Shown: positions 7,486 to 16,461, counted from the first letter of the stretch. The stretch is DNA of 64,000 nt from Geothermobacter ehrlichii (GCF_008124615.1 NZ_VNIB01000003.1:213089-277088), one strand, 5' to 3'. Notes: a model not told the origin generated them from the letters alone. Numbers and translations are program-made.

Positions 7486-8663
7486 TGTTTGATGTCCAGT
7501 GAGAGAAACAGTTCGATGTCAAGGCCATCGCCGCCGACCAGCAGGGTTTTTTCCGGCGCGAAACTTTTCACGAAGGTGTCCATTCCCCCCAATGGGGCCG
7601 GTTGCTGGTGGCTTTTGATTTCGATGGCCAGCAGTTTTCCCCGGTGGCGGATGACGAAATCGACCTCCTGACCGCGTTCGCGCCAGTAGAACAGTTCATA
7701 TCCATGTTCGTAGGAGCTGTTGAGCAGATGGGCACCGATGGCTGATTCGACCCAGCGTCCCCACAGCTCCGGGGTACTGCGGATGGCGGCGAAGTTCTGA
7801 TTGGCGAGAGCCGACATGAGGGCCATGTTCATGACCTGCAGTTTGGGGCTCGAGCCACGTTGCCGGACTTTCTGCCCGGCGTATTTGTTGATCCCGGCCA
7901 CCATGCCCGCTCCGGAGAGCAGCTCCAGGTAGTGGGCCAGGGTGGTGGTGTTGCCAGCGTCCTGCAACTGTCCGAGCATTTTCTGATAGGAAAGAATCTG
8001 TCCCGAATAGTGGCAGGCCAGGTAGAAAAGCTGGCGCAGCAACGCTGGTTTGTTGACCTGGGACATCAGCAGGATGTCCCGCGAAATGGTGGTTTCGATC
8101 AGGGCGTCCTGGATGTAGTGTCGCCAGCGTTCTTCATCTTCCCGCAGGGTTATTGCTCCCGGATAGCCGCCGAAGTAGATGTATTCATCCACAGAGAGCC
8201 CGAAAGCGTCCCGCATTTCGCTGTAGCTCCAGGGCCTGACCGGAATCAGTTCAAAGCGGCCGGCCAGGCTTTCGGTCAGACCCCGCTGCACGAGTAACGG
8301 GGCCGAACCGAGAATGACGACCTTCAGGGGCGTCTGCTTGTGGGTGTCTTCGTCCCACAGGGATTTGACGATTTCCGACCAGCCGGGAACCTTCTGCACC
8401 TCGTCGAGAATCAGCAATCCCTCCTGCGCCCGTCCGGTTGCCAATTGCAAGCGGGCGATTTCCCACTGGTTGCGGATCCATTGCCGGTCTTCGCCGGTCA
8501 GAGCGTCGGCAGAAGCGAAATGGACCGGCTGCGGCAGTTCTGCCATCAGCTGCCGGGCCAGGGTGGTTTTCCCCACCTGGCGGGGGCCTGCCAGAACCTG
8601 GATGAAGCGACGGGGCTCGCGACACCTTTGCAGCAGTTGCTGAAATTGCGGGCGGTGAAACAT
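7473..8663 (-). CDS. AAA_14/DUF4143 ATPase
   Basis: A 396-residue protein with the two-domain architecture of the AAA_14-DUF4143 family. It has Walker A GPRQVGKTTLARQL near residue 26, Walker B EGLLILDEVQKVPGW near residue 84, and a winged-helix middle with YFGGYPGAI. The C-terminal DUF4143 nuclease-like domain contains ELFYWRERGQEVDFVIRH and LLAIEIKSHQQPAP, that is, an E...D...E-x-K pattern. These proteins are widespread, often transferred, and their role is unsettled. The ATG is only 7 nt downstream of a good -10 box, so the transcript may be leaderless. A broken relative lies at 35917-36249. Confidence 0.9.
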   Translation of the reverse strand: MFHRPQFQQLLQRCREPRRFIQVLAGPRQVGKTTLARQLMAELPQPVHFASADALTGEDRQWIRNQWEIARLQLATGRAQEGLLILDEVQKVPGWSEIVKSLWDEDTHKQTPLKVVILGSAPLLVQRGLTESLAGRFELIPVRPWSYSEMRDAFGLSVDEYIYFGGYPGAITLREDEERWRHYIQDALIETTISRDILLMSQVNKPALLRQLFYLACHYSGQILSYQKMLGQLQDAGNTTTLAHYLELLSGAGMVAGINKYAGQKVRQRGSSPKLQVMNMALMSALANQNFAAIRSTPELWGRWVESAIGAHLLNSSYEHGYELFYWRERGQEVDFVIRHRGKLLAIEIKSHQQPAPLGGMDTFVKSFAPEKTLLVGGDGLDIELFLSLDIKQWLP

Positions 8664-8670
8664 GCAAATG

Positions 8671-8729
8671 AGTATATTGACAATTTACTCAATGCACAAG
8701 GTAAATTTACTCAGTGCGTTGAGTAAATT
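8671..8729 (-). promoter_or_regulatory. Promoter with three 10-bp operator-like repeats upstream of the AAA_14 gene
   Basis: On the minus strand TTGTGC (8699-8694) and TATACT (8676-8671) are separated by exactly 17 bp, and the start codon follows 7 nt after the -10 box. The 10-bp word AATTTACTCA occurs on the plus strand at 8682-8691 and 8704-8713, and inverted at 8720-8729. One copy sits in the promoter spacer, so a bound protein would block the polymerase. Confidence 0.6.
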
Positions 8730-8753
8730 GCAGGGTGCATGTTGTGCCGCGCA

Positions 8754-10598
8754 TCAAAGCACGATCACCCCGGGAGCAGGCGGCTCGGCGTAGAGCCGCT
8801 CGACCAGCTTCCGGCGCCGCTGCAGGGCGGCGCGCTGGTTGATGTAGCCCTTGTCGGTGATTTCGCCGGCGTCGATGTCCGGCGGCTCGCTCATCAGCAT
8901 GACGCGGGCGATGCGGGTCGAGCTGCCCTGCTGCCCGGCGTTGAACTTGCGCAGCGTCCGGCGCAGATGCTCTTCGATTTCGGGGCGGCGGATCAGTTCT
9001 TCCGGGGCGATGTCGTCGGCGACGTCCGGGCACAGCTGTTTGCAGGCGGCGAGGTTCGGCCAGCCGAGGATGCCGACAAAATCCCGGTCGTGCCCGGTCA
9101 CCAGGGCGAACTGCAGCGCCGGGGCGGCGGCGGCGAGGACGGCCACCCGCAGTGGGCCGACCCGGACCCAGGTGCCGCTGCTCAGCTTGAAGTCCTCGGC
9201 CACCCGGCCGGCGAAGGCGATTCCCTTGGCCGGATCCTCGGGATCGACGAACCGGCCGGCGTCGCCGATGCGGTAGAAGCCGTCCTCGTCGAAGGCGGCG
9301 GCGGTCAGGTCGGGGCGGCGGAAGTAGCCCGGAGTGACGTTTGGGCCCTTGACGCGCAGCTCGAAATTGTCGCCGTTCGGCAGCATCTTCAGGGTGATGC
9401 CGGGGCAGGGGATGCCGATTACGCCGGCTTTTTCCAGCGGAAAATGGGCGGCGGTGGCCAGCGGCGCGGTTTCGGTCGCTCCCCAGGAGGAGGTCATGAC
9501 CACTTTTTTGCCGGTGGCCCGGATGGAGACCTTTTCCAGCCGTTCCCAGAGATCCTGCGGCAGGGCCGCCCCGGCGTAGAAGATCAGCTGCAGCCTGCTG
9601 AAGAAGCTGCGGCGCAGTTTTTCGTCCTGCTCCAGGTGGGGCAGCAGCATGGCGTAGCCGACCGGGACGTTGAAATAGATGGTCGGCGAGATTTCAGCCA
9701 GGTTCTTCAGGGTCTTTTCCACCAGTCCCGGTGCCGGCTTGCCGTCGTCGATGTAGAAGGTGCCGCCCTGCTTGAGCACCAGGTTGAAATTGTGGTTGCC
9801 GCCGAAGGTATGGCTCCAGGGGAGCCAGTCGAGCAGCACCGGCGGGGTGCGGGTGACGAAGGGCCAGACCTGTTCGAGCATCTTCTGGTTGGCGCAGAGC
9901 ATGCCGTGGGTGTTGATCACCCCCTTGGGGGTGCCGGTCGAGCCGGAGGTGTAGAGGATCTTGGCGATGGTATCCGTTCCGACCTGCGCGAAGGCCCGGT
10001 CGACGGCCGCGGTGACCGGTGTTTCGAGCAGGCTGGCGAAGGGCGTGGTGGCCGTGCCGGCGACCTCGCCCCGGCTGGCGACGACGTCCACGCCGTCCAG
10101 ATCGAGGCTGGCGAGCGCCGGGGCGAAGGCTTCGCCGTCGGCGACATAGATCAGTCCCGGCGTGGTTTCGGCGAAGATGTGGCGCAGCTTGGAGAAGTCC
10201 CGGCTGAGCAGCGAATAGGCGACCGAGACCGGAACCACCGGCACGCCGCTGAAGAAGCCGCCGAGCATCAGCAGGGCGTGGTCGATGGCGTTGCCGGAAA
10301 GGATCATCAGCGGCCGCTCGCTGCCCAGGCCGCGGTCGAGCAGGGCCTGGGCGATGGCGCGGGCCTGCCGTTCGGCTTCGGCGTAGCTCAGCCGGCGCCA
10401 GGCGCCGTCGGCCTGCCGTTCAGCGAGAAAGATCCGCTCCGGAGCCTGTTCGGCCCAGTGGCGCAGCATCCGGCCGAGGCTGTCCGGATAGGCACCGAGG
10501 GGCTGGGGCGAGCTGAGCAGAAAACCGGTTTCGGCGGAGCCTTCGAGGTTGACCAGGGGCGGGGCGAAATCGAGGGGGGCGAATTCGGCGGTACTCAT
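8754..10598 (-). CDS. AMP-forming aryl-CoA ligase, feruloyl-CoA synthase-like
   Basis: A 614-residue ANL-superfamily enzyme that would activate an aromatic or related acid with ATP and CoA. It has the P-loop motif KILYTSGSTGTPKGVINTH (about residue 208), SSWGATETAP (A5 motif), and GFYRIGDAGRFVDPEDP (A7 region). The length and the wording of the A3 motif match feruloyl-CoA synthases better than benzoate-CoA ligases. The A10 lysine region near the C-terminus (DAGEITDKGYINQRAAL) matches that family's version. An ideal AGGAGGT precedes the ATG. It is the last gene of the bamB-I direction of transcription, so it may supply the aryl-CoA entering the pathway; that substrate is inference. No other ligase of the benzoate-CoA type is visible in the window. 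Confidence 0.8.
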   Translation of the reverse strand: MSTAEFAPLDFAPPLVNLEGSAETGFLLSSPQPLGAYPDSLGRMLRHWAEQAPERIFLAERQADGAWRRLSYAEAERQARAIAQALLDRGLGSERPLMILSGNAIDHALLMLGGFFSGVPVVPVSVAYSLLSRDFSKLRHIFAETTPGLIYVADGEAFAPALASLDLDGVDVVASRGEVAGTATTPFASLLETPVTAAVDRAFAQVGTDTIAKILYTSGSTGTPKGVINTHGMLCANQKMLEQVWPFVTRTPPVLLDWLPWSHTFGGNHNFNLVLKQGGTFYIDDGKPAPGLVEKTLKNLAEISPTIYFNVPVGYAMLLPHLEQDEKLRRSFFSRLQLIFYAGAALPQDLWERLEKVSIRATGKKVVMTSSWGATETAPLATAAHFPLEKAGVIGIPCPGITLKMLPNGDNFELRVKGPNVTPGYFRRPDLTAAAFDEDGFYRIGDAGRFVDPEDPAKGIAFAGRVAEDFKLSSGTWVRVGPLRVAVLAAAAPALQFALVTGHDRDFVGILGWPNLAACKQLCPDVADDIAPEELIRRPEIEEHLRRTLRKFNAGQQGSSTRIARVMLMSEPPDIDAGEITDKGYINQRAALQRRRKLVERLYAEPPAPGVIVL

Positions 10599-10661
10599 GG
10601 CTGACCTCCTGCGTGCAGACGAAAGGGACGACCGGACAAAGCTGGCTTGAGAAAACCGGGC

Positions 10662-10762
10662 CTCACCACAGGGGCACGGAGGTCAAAATCAGGGGAAAAG
10701 ATGTGAAAGTTTCGTGTTTTGGACTTTCTATTCCTCTGTGGTCTCCGTGACTCCGTGGTGAG
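10662..10762. repeat. Intergenic imperfect inverted repeat, about 100 bp
   Basis: The left arm begins CTCACCACAGGGGCACGGAG and the right arm is its near complement ending ACTCCGTGGTGAG, with an AT-rich centre. It fills the gap between the ligase start and the acyl-CoA dehydrogenase end. It is a different subtype from the GCAGAG-rich repeats elsewhere in the window but has the same architecture. Confidence 0.75.
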
Positions 10763-10811
10763 TTATCTGTCTGTTCCTGCCGCCCCGGCGGCGAAACAGC
10801 TGTTGGTCAAG

Positions 10812-12548
10812 TCAGAACGGGTACCCTCCCGTGTCACTGGTGGCCGCGGCCAGCAGACGTTTCGACTCCAGCAGCCCGGTTGTCGGACAGGCGCTGAGTC
10901 GGGAGACGATCGGTTGCATCCCGGCCGGATCCGCTTCGACAGCGGCATAGGCGGCGCAGCGGGCGGCGGCGGTGCCGATCCGGGCGGCGAGCTCGAAGCT
11001 GGCGGTGCGGGCGGCGGCCTGCAGCAGTTGCCGCCTGGCCGGGCTGACACGCGTCCGGGCCTTGTCCGTACGCAGCAGCACGCTCTCCAGGGCGAAGATG
11101 TCGATGGCCATGTCGCCCAGCGCCAGCAGAATCTCCTGCTCCCGGTGCCGTTGCCGAACCGCCCCGAGCAACAGCAGATAGAGAGTCTTCGTCTTCGCGA
11201 GCAAATCCTGCCCGCATTCCTCCAGCTTGCCGGTGGTGAGGTCGTCCTCGACCGTCCGGACCCGCTCCCAGAGTTCGAGGCGTTTCTCGTCGGCCCGGCG
11301 CAGCAGCAGGTTGGGAATCAGCAGCCTGTTGATTTCGTTGGTGCCCTCGAAAATCCGGTTGATGCGCTGATCCCGGTAGTAGCGCTCCACCGGGTAGTCG
11401 CGGATATAGCCGTAGCCGCCGTGGATCTGCAGCGCCTCGTCGGCGATCCGGCCCAGCGCTTCGCTGCAGAAGACCTTGGCGATGGCGCATTCGCCGGCAT
11501 ACTCCTCGATCGCCTGCCGGTAGCGCCGGGGATAGTCGTCGGTGTCGCGGTCGAGGGTCGCGATCCGGGCGTCGAGCAGTCCGGCGACCCGGTAGAGGAC
11601 CGATTCGGCGGCGAACAGGGCGGCGCTCATGTCGGCCAGTTTTTCGCGGATGGCGCCGAATTCCCGCAGCAGCCGGCCGAACTGTTTCCGCTCGCCGGCA
11701 TAGGTCGCCGCTTCGGCCAGGGCGCCCTTTGCGGCGCCGACCACCGTGGCGGCCAGCTTCAGCCGGCCGATATTGAGCACGTTGAAGGCGATCTTATGTC
11801 CCTGGCCCGCCTCGCCGAGCAGGTTCTGCCGCGGCACCCGGACATTGTCGAGGATGACCTGGGCGGTCGAGGTCCCCTTGAGGCCCATCTTCCGCTCTTC
11901 GGCGCCGACGCTCAGCCCGGGGCTGTCGCGCTCGACCAGAAAGGCCGAGAACTGCCGACCGTCGATCTTGGCGAAGACGGTGAACAGGTCGGCGAAGGCG
12001 GCGTTGGTGATGAACTGCTTGACCCCGTTGAGCAGGTAGCAGCTGCCGTCTTCGCTCAGGGTGGCGGTGGTGCGGGCGCTCAACGGATCGCTGCCGCAGT
12101 CGGGTTCGGTCAGGCAGTAGGCGGCGATCCACTCGCCGCTGGTCAGCTTTGCCAGGTATCTTTCCTTCTGCTCGGCGGTGCCGTAATAGACCAGCGGCAG
12201 CGAGCCGATCCCGGTCTGGCCGCTGGAGGTGATGGCGAAGGAGCCGCTCGGGCCGATCGTCTCCGCCACCAGCATGCTGGTCGCCTTGTCGAGCTCCAGG
12301 CCACCGTATCGCTCCGGGATGTCGACCAGAAACAGGCCGAGGTCGGCGCAGCGGCGCAGCTTGGCGCGCAGCAGGGCGAAGTCCTGCTCCTCCAGCCGGT
12401 CGAGGTCGGGGAGGATTTCGTTGCGGATGAAGGCTTCGGTGGTCTCGGCGATCTGCCGCTGCTCCAGGGAGAAATCCTCCGGGATGAACGGGACGGCAGT
12501 TTCGTCGAGCAGAAAGCCGCCGCCGGGCGGTGTGGCGTGAACGGTCAT
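10812..12548 (-). CDS. Acyl-CoA dehydrogenase with C-terminal extension
   Basis: A 578-residue FAD acyl-CoA dehydrogenase that would desaturate an acyl-CoA at the alpha-beta position and pass electrons to ETF. It carries the AYCLTEPDCGSDPLS signature (flavin and substrate binding), the MGLKGTSTAQVILDNVRVP strand, the dimer-helix motif ALQIHGGYGYIRDYPVER, and RIFEGTNEINRLLIP. In that last motif the glutamate of FEGTNEI is the expected catalytic base. The extra 150 residues after the core resemble the VLCAD/ACAD9 group. It lies between a universal stress protein and the CoA ligase in the bam transcription unit. The substrate is unknown; a side chain of an aromatic acid or an alicyclic acid would fit the context. 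Confidence 0.88.
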   Translation of the reverse strand: MTVHATPPGGGFLLDETAVPFIPEDFSLEQRQIAETTEAFIRNEILPDLDRLEEQDFALLRAKLRRCADLGLFLVDIPERYGGLELDKATSMLVAETIGPSGSFAITSSGQTGIGSLPLVYYGTAEQKERYLAKLTSGEWIAAYCLTEPDCGSDPLSARTTATLSEDGSCYLLNGVKQFITNAAFADLFTVFAKIDGRQFSAFLVERDSPGLSVGAEERKMGLKGTSTAQVILDNVRVPRQNLLGEAGQGHKIAFNVLNIGRLKLAATVVGAAKGALAEAATYAGERKQFGRLLREFGAIREKLADMSAALFAAESVLYRVAGLLDARIATLDRDTDDYPRRYRQAIEEYAGECAIAKVFCSEALGRIADEALQIHGGYGYIRDYPVERYYRDQRINRIFEGTNEINRLLIPNLLLRRADEKRLELWERVRTVEDDLTTGKLEECGQDLLAKTKTLYLLLLGAVRQRHREQEILLALGDMAIDIFALESVLLRTDKARTRVSPARRQLLQAAARTASFELAARIGTAAARCAAYAAVEADPAGMQPIVSRLSACPTTGLLESKRLLAAATSDTGGYPF

Positions 12549-12600
12549 GACTCCCCCGGATACCGGAACGATGTCCCGGGCGGTTTGGAAATCGCGTTGT

Positions 12601-13029
12601 CTAGATGACCAGCACCGGGCAGTTCACCCGGTGGACGACGTAGTTGGCGACCTGGCCGAAGAGCAGGTCCCGCAGTTCGCTGACCGGATTGCGGCCGATG
12701 ACCAGCAGGTCGTAATCGCCGCTGTCGGCGAGGGCGCAGATGACGTCGCGGGCGTTTCCTTCCCGGACCAGGGTTTCGGTCGCCATCCCGGCGTCGGCGA
12801 AGATCTGCTGTTGCCGGTCGATGAACTCCCGGGCCTCTTTCCGCGCCCGCCGGCTGAATTCGATGTAGTTCCTGTCGGGGAACCCCTGGCAGGAGAGACG
12901 TTCCAGGTCGAGGACGTGCAGCAGGGTCAGGGGTGTGGCCAGGTAGTCCTTCATGGCGATCAGGCCTTTGACCGTCTGGGCCGAGATGGGCGAGCCGTCG
13001 AGGGGCACCAGTATCTTCTGTTCGAGCAT
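12601..13029 (-). CDS. Universal stress protein (UspA family)
   Basis: A 142-residue single-domain protein. It begins KILVPLDGSPISAQTVKG and ends with a core (DLLVIGRNPVSELRDLLFG) followed by VANYVVHRVNCPVLVI, the typical UspA terminus. The G-x2-G-x9-G-(S/T) ATP signature is not intact, so nucleotide binding is doubtful. It is co-oriented with the bam genes, between fdhD and the acyl-CoA dehydrogenase. Usp genes often accompany anaerobic catabolic operons, but the role is unknown. Confidence 0.85.
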   Translation of the reverse strand: MLEQKILVPLDGSPISAQTVKGLIAMKDYLATPLTLLHVLDLERLSCQGFPDRNYIEFSRRARKEAREFIDRQQQIFADAGMATETLVREGNARDVICALADSGDYDLLVIGRNPVSELRDLLFGQVANYVVHRVNCPVLVI

Positions 13030-13115
13030 GCGACCTCCCTGCTTTTTCGCTGTGGATAGCGACGTCTTTGCCGTTCGTGGGCCCGGCGGCGTGCCGAGGC
13101 CGCCGGCGATTCGGG

Positions 13116-13901
13116 TCAGACCGTCGCTTGCGCAAACCGCAGCTGCTGCGGATGGGTGAATATGTCCATGCGCTGGCTCCGCAGGTAACCGACCAGGGTG
13201 ATGCCGGCCTGCTGGCAGAGGTCGATCGCCTTGTCGGTCGGCGAGGTGCGCGAGGCGATCAGGCCGATGCCGAGCCGCGCCGCCTTGGCGACCATTTCGC
13301 TGGAGATTCGTCCGGAGCTGATCAGTATCCGGTCGCGCAGTTCGATTGTTCGGAACAGGGCCTCGCCGGCCAGCCGGTCGAGGGTGTTGTGGCGGCCGAT
13401 GTCCTCGGCGTGCAGCAGCAGGCCGTCGGCATCGCCGATGGCCGCCGAGTGGATGCCGCCGTGGCTGCGGTAGTGTTCGGCCCGCTGCTGCAGTTCGTGC
13501 ATGCAGCGCAGCAGCGCGTCGGCGTGGTAGAAGCGGGTTGTTGGTGACGGCGGACGGAGCAGGTTTTCGGGCAGGTTGAAGAAGATGCCGGTGCCACAGC
13601 CGGAGGTCAGGGTCGGTTGCAGCCGGTCGGGAACCTGCGTCCGCAGACGCAGTTCGGCCAGGGCGTCGTCCTGGCAGATGCCCATGATCAGGATGTCGTC
13701 GAGGCTGTCGATGAAGCCCTGCAGGCGCAGAAAGCCGGCGACCAGGAAATGGAGCTGGTGAGGTGAGCAGACCAGGGTCGCCAAATCGTGACCGTTGATG
13801 CGCAGACGCAGGGGATATTCTTCCACCACCTGCCGCTGCGTCGGTTCCGGCTGTCCCTGGACCACCCGTACGATCTTGCGTGCGAAAGGCTGCTTGGTCA
13901 T
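13116..13901 (-). CDS. fdhD: FdhD-like sulfurtransferase for Mo/W enzymes
   Basis: A 261-residue FdhD-family protein. FdhD carries sulfur from cysteine desulfurase to the bis-pyranopterin Mo or W cofactor of formate dehydrogenases. Signatures seen are EEYPLRLRINGH (N-terminal), GFLRLQGFIDSLDD, RFYHADALLRCMHELQ, EDIGRHNTLDRLAGEAL and ISSGRISSEMVAKAARLG. The catalytic loop reads TLTSGCGTG, with a single cysteine rather than the C-x2-C of E. coli FdhD. It starts 10 nt after the stop of bamI. No formate dehydrogenase is in the window, so its partner could be the tungsten enzyme BamB; that is inference. Confidence 0.88.
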   Translation of the reverse strand: MTKQPFARKIVRVVQGQPEPTQRQVVEEYPLRLRINGHDLATLVCSPHQLHFLVAGFLRLQGFIDSLDDILIMGICQDDALAELRLRTQVPDRLQPTLTSGCGTGIFFNLPENLLRPPSPTTRFYHADALLRCMHELQQRAEHYRSHGGIHSAAIGDADGLLLHAEDIGRHNTLDRLAGEALFRTIELRDRILISSGRISSEMVAKAARLGIGLIASRTSPTDKAIDLCQQAGITLVGYLRSQRMDIFTHPQQLRFAQATV

Positions 13902-13911
13902 CGGCAGAATG

Positions 13912-14535
13912 TCATCCGTGTCCCGAACAGCCGCCGCAGGATTCTGCTTGCGGCGGCGCCATCAGCGACTCGATCAGCACGTACGCGGCCTGCAGCGCCG
14001 AAGTGGGGCAGAGCGGAAAGCATTCCTTGCAGTCCCAGCATTCCTTGACGGCGATCTCCGGGATGAAGTTGATTTCGCGTTTCGCCCCCCGGTCGAAAAA
14101 GCCGACGGCGTGCTTCTGCTTGACTTCGGCACAGTATCGCACACAGAGGCCGCAGAGGATACAGAAAGAGGCCTCCTTTTCATAACGTCCGGGATCGGCG
14201 CCGTATTCGCCGGCCAGTTCCAGCAGCTCCTCCGAGTCGGGAGCGTGGGACAGCATCTGTTCGAGCAGCACCCGGCGGATTCTGTCCAGCTGTTCGCTCC
14301 GGGTCCTGACCACCTGGTCGGCTTCCGCCGGATGGGTGCAGGCGGCGACATAACCGGTTCGTCCCTGCGCTTCCAGCTCCACCGTGCAGATGCGGCAGGC
14401 CCCGTAGGGCTCCAGCTGTTCGTGGTGGCAGAGGGTGGGGATGGTGATCCCGGCCGTCTGGGCCGCTTCGAGAAGGGTCATGCCGGGCTTGGCGGCGACC
14501 TTCTTTCCGTCGATCTGCAGGAAAAAATCACTCAT
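13912..14535 (-). CDS. bamI: BamI: NuoG-like iron-sulfur subunit of class II benzoyl-CoA reductase
   Basis: A 207-residue protein corresponding to the N-terminal part of NuoG. It has a [2Fe-2S] ferredoxin-like domain (LCHHEQLEPYGACRICTVEL, then AACTHP) and two [4Fe-4S] motifs, CILCGLCVRYC and CWDCKECFPLCP. It ends in a short Cys/Gly tail (ESCGGCSGHG). With BamG and BamH it should form a soluble NADH/ferredoxin-type module that feeds or receives electrons for the Hdr-like BamDE part. It is followed after 10 nt by fdhD and preceded by bamH with a 6-nt gap. Naming rests on family and on the conserved B-C-D-E-F-G-H-I order. Confidence 0.88.
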   Translation of the reverse strand: MSDFFLQIDGKKVAAKPGMTLLEAAQTAGITIPTLCHHEQLEPYGACRICTVELEAQGRTGYVAACTHPAEADQVVRTRSEQLDRIRRVLLEQMLSHAPDSEELLELAGEYGADPGRYEKEASFCILCGLCVRYCAEVKQKHAVGFFDRGAKREINFIPEIAVKECWDCKECFPLCPTSALQAAYVLIESLMAPPQAESCGGCSGHG

Positions 14536-14541
14536 GGGCTG

Positions 14542-16452
14542 TCATCCTATGCATCGCTTCTCTTCGGGGAGAGGCTCGGGAACGGGCTGGCCGGACAGCT
14601 TGCTGACGGCGCCGAAGGCTTCGGGGCAGGCCTCCAGGCAGGCGCCGCACCTGGTGCACCTGTCCTGGTCGATGACGTGAATCCGTTTCTTGCCGCCGTC
14701 GATCGCTTCGGCCGGGCACTGGCGGAGACAGGCGCCGCAGGCCCGGCACTTCTCCGGATCGATATGGTAGGCGATCAGCTCCCTGCAGGCCAGGGCCGGA
14801 CAGCGCTTCTCCCTGATGTGCGCCTCGTACTCTTCCCGGAAGTGGTTGAGGGTGCTGAGAACCGGGTTGGGGGCGGTCTTGCCCAGGGCGCAGAGGGAGG
14901 CGTACCTGGTGGTTTCGGCCAGCTCCTGCAGGCGCTCGAGGTCGTCCTCCTGCCCCTGCCCGCGGGTGATGTCGGTCAGAATCCTGAGCATCTGCCTGAT
15001 GCCCTCGCGGCAGGGGGTGCACTTGCCGCAGGACTCGTCGCTGAGAAAGCCGAGAAAGTAGCGCGCCAGGTCGACCAGGCAGGTGTCCTCGTCCATGACG
15101 ATCATGCCGCCCGAGCCCATCATGGCGCCGGCCCGGGTCAGCTCGTCGAAGTCGACAGCGGTGTCCAGCAGCGATTCCGGGATGCAGCCACCGGAAGGAC
15201 CGCCGGTCTGCACCGCCTTGAACTTCTTGCCGCCGGGAATACCGCCGCCGATCTTGTAGATGATGTCGCGCAGGGTGGCGCCCATCGCCACCTCGACCAG
15301 GCCGGTGTTGTTCACCTTGCCGACCAGGGAGAAGATCTTGGTCCCCTTGCTCCCCTCGGTGCCGATGGAGTTGAAGAATTCGGCCCCACGGTTGATGATC
15401 AGCGGAATGTTGGCCCAGGTTTCGACATTGTTGATGTTGGTCGGCCGGTTCCACAATCCGCGGACCGCCGGGAAGGGCGGCCGTGGTTTCGGCTCGCCCG
15501 GCAGGCCTTCCAGGGACTTGATCAGCGAAGTCTCCTCGCCGCAGATGAAGGCGCCCGCGCCGCGATGCACCCTGACCGTGAAGTCGAAGCCGGAGCCGAG
15601 GATTTTCTTCCCCAGCAGGCCGTATTTTTCCAGCTTGGCGAGGGCGGCTTCGAGATTGCTGACCGCCAGCGGATATTCCTGGCGCACGTAGACATAGCCT
15701 TCGCTGGCGCCGATGGCGTAGGCGCCGATCATCAGCCCCTCGATCACCGCGTAGGGATTCCCCTCCATCAGCGAGCGGTCCATGTAGGCTCCGGGGTCGC
15801 CCTCGTCGCAGTTGACGACCACGTATTTCAGCTCGCCGGGCGCCCTGCGGGTGAATTCCCATTTCACGCCGGTGGGAAAGCCGGCGCCGCCGCGGCCGCG
15901 CAGGTTCGCCCGCTTCACTTCGTCGACGACCTGCTCCGGTGTCAGCTCGAACAGCGCCCGGCTCAGGGCCTGGAAGCCGCCGACGGCGAGATAGTCCTCG
16001 AGGCTCTTCGGGTCGATCTCCCGGTTCTGGCCGAGGATGAGCCGCTGCTGGTGCCTGTAGAAGGGAATCTCGGCTTCGCGGGCGATCTTTTCGCTGGTGG
16101 CGGGATCGGCGTAGAGCAGCCGTTCGACCCGCTTCCCGTTGACGATCGTTTCACTGACGATTTCCGGAACATCTTCCGGCTTGACCCTGAGGTAGCAGAT
16201 ACCCTCGGGCTGGATGACGGCGATGGGGCCCTGTTCGCAGAAGCCGTGGCAGCCGGTCCGGCGAAAATCGACCTTGTCGCCGAGCCCCTGTTTCTTCAGC
16301 TCCTGTTCGATCGCCGCGGCGACCGGACCACAGCCGGTCGCGTGGCAGGCGCTGCCGGAGCAGAGTGTGATGCTGGGGCGTTCCGACTCTCTCCGGGCGA
16401 GGATTTCGGTGCGGAGTTTTTCCAGGTCGGCAACTGATTTTATCCTGGCCAT
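14542..16452 (-). CDS. bamH: BamH: NuoF-like NADH/FMN subunit
   Basis: A 636-residue NuoF/HndC-type protein. Residues about 1-100 are a thioredoxin-like [2Fe-2S] domain (CSGSACHATGC and GCHGFCEQGP). Next come the NADH/FMN-binding motifs GRGGAGFPTGVKWEF and VVNCDEGDPGAYMDR and the [4Fe-4S] motif ESCGKCTPCREGI. The C-terminal two-cluster ferredoxin domain has CRACGACLRQCPAEAI and CTRCGACLEACPEAF. It is expected to be the NAD(H)-reactive flavoprotein of the complex, cytoplasmic. It is tightly packed between bamG (9-nt gap) and bamI (6-nt gap). The domain order matches electron-bifurcating NuoF homologues, which supports the idea that the Bam complex couples NADH, ferredoxin and benzoyl-CoA. Confidence 0.9.
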   Translation of the reverse strand: MARIKSVADLEKLRTEILARRESERPSITLCSGSACHATGCGPVAAAIEQELKKQGLGDKVDFRRTGCHGFCEQGPIAVIQPEGICYLRVKPEDVPEIVSETIVNGKRVERLLYADPATSEKIAREAEIPFYRHQQRLILGQNREIDPKSLEDYLAVGGFQALSRALFELTPEQVVDEVKRANLRGRGGAGFPTGVKWEFTRRAPGELKYVVVNCDEGDPGAYMDRSLMEGNPYAVIEGLMIGAYAIGASEGYVYVRQEYPLAVSNLEAALAKLEKYGLLGKKILGSGFDFTVRVHRGAGAFICGEETSLIKSLEGLPGEPKPRPPFPAVRGLWNRPTNINNVETWANIPLIINRGAEFFNSIGTEGSKGTKIFSLVGKVNNTGLVEVAMGATLRDIIYKIGGGIPGGKKFKAVQTGGPSGGCIPESLLDTAVDFDELTRAGAMMGSGGMIVMDEDTCLVDLARYFLGFLSDESCGKCTPCREGIRQMLRILTDITRGQGQEDDLERLQELAETTRYASLCALGKTAPNPVLSTLNHFREEYEAHIREKRCPALACRELIAYHIDPEKCRACGACLRQCPAEAIDGGKKRIHVIDQDRCTRCGACLEACPEAFGAVSKLSGQPVPEPLPEEKRCIG

Positions 16453-16461
16453 GACGTCCCC

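Noticed and set aside
8677..8682. TTGACA on the plus strand as a promoter
   Set aside because: No suitable -10 box follows at 16-18 bp and there is no plus-strand gene downstream; the minus-strand promoter fits better.
13795..16437. A long plus-strand open frame opposite bamH and bamI
   Set aside because: No domain recognisable; the minus-strand NuoF- and NuoG-like genes explain the region completely.
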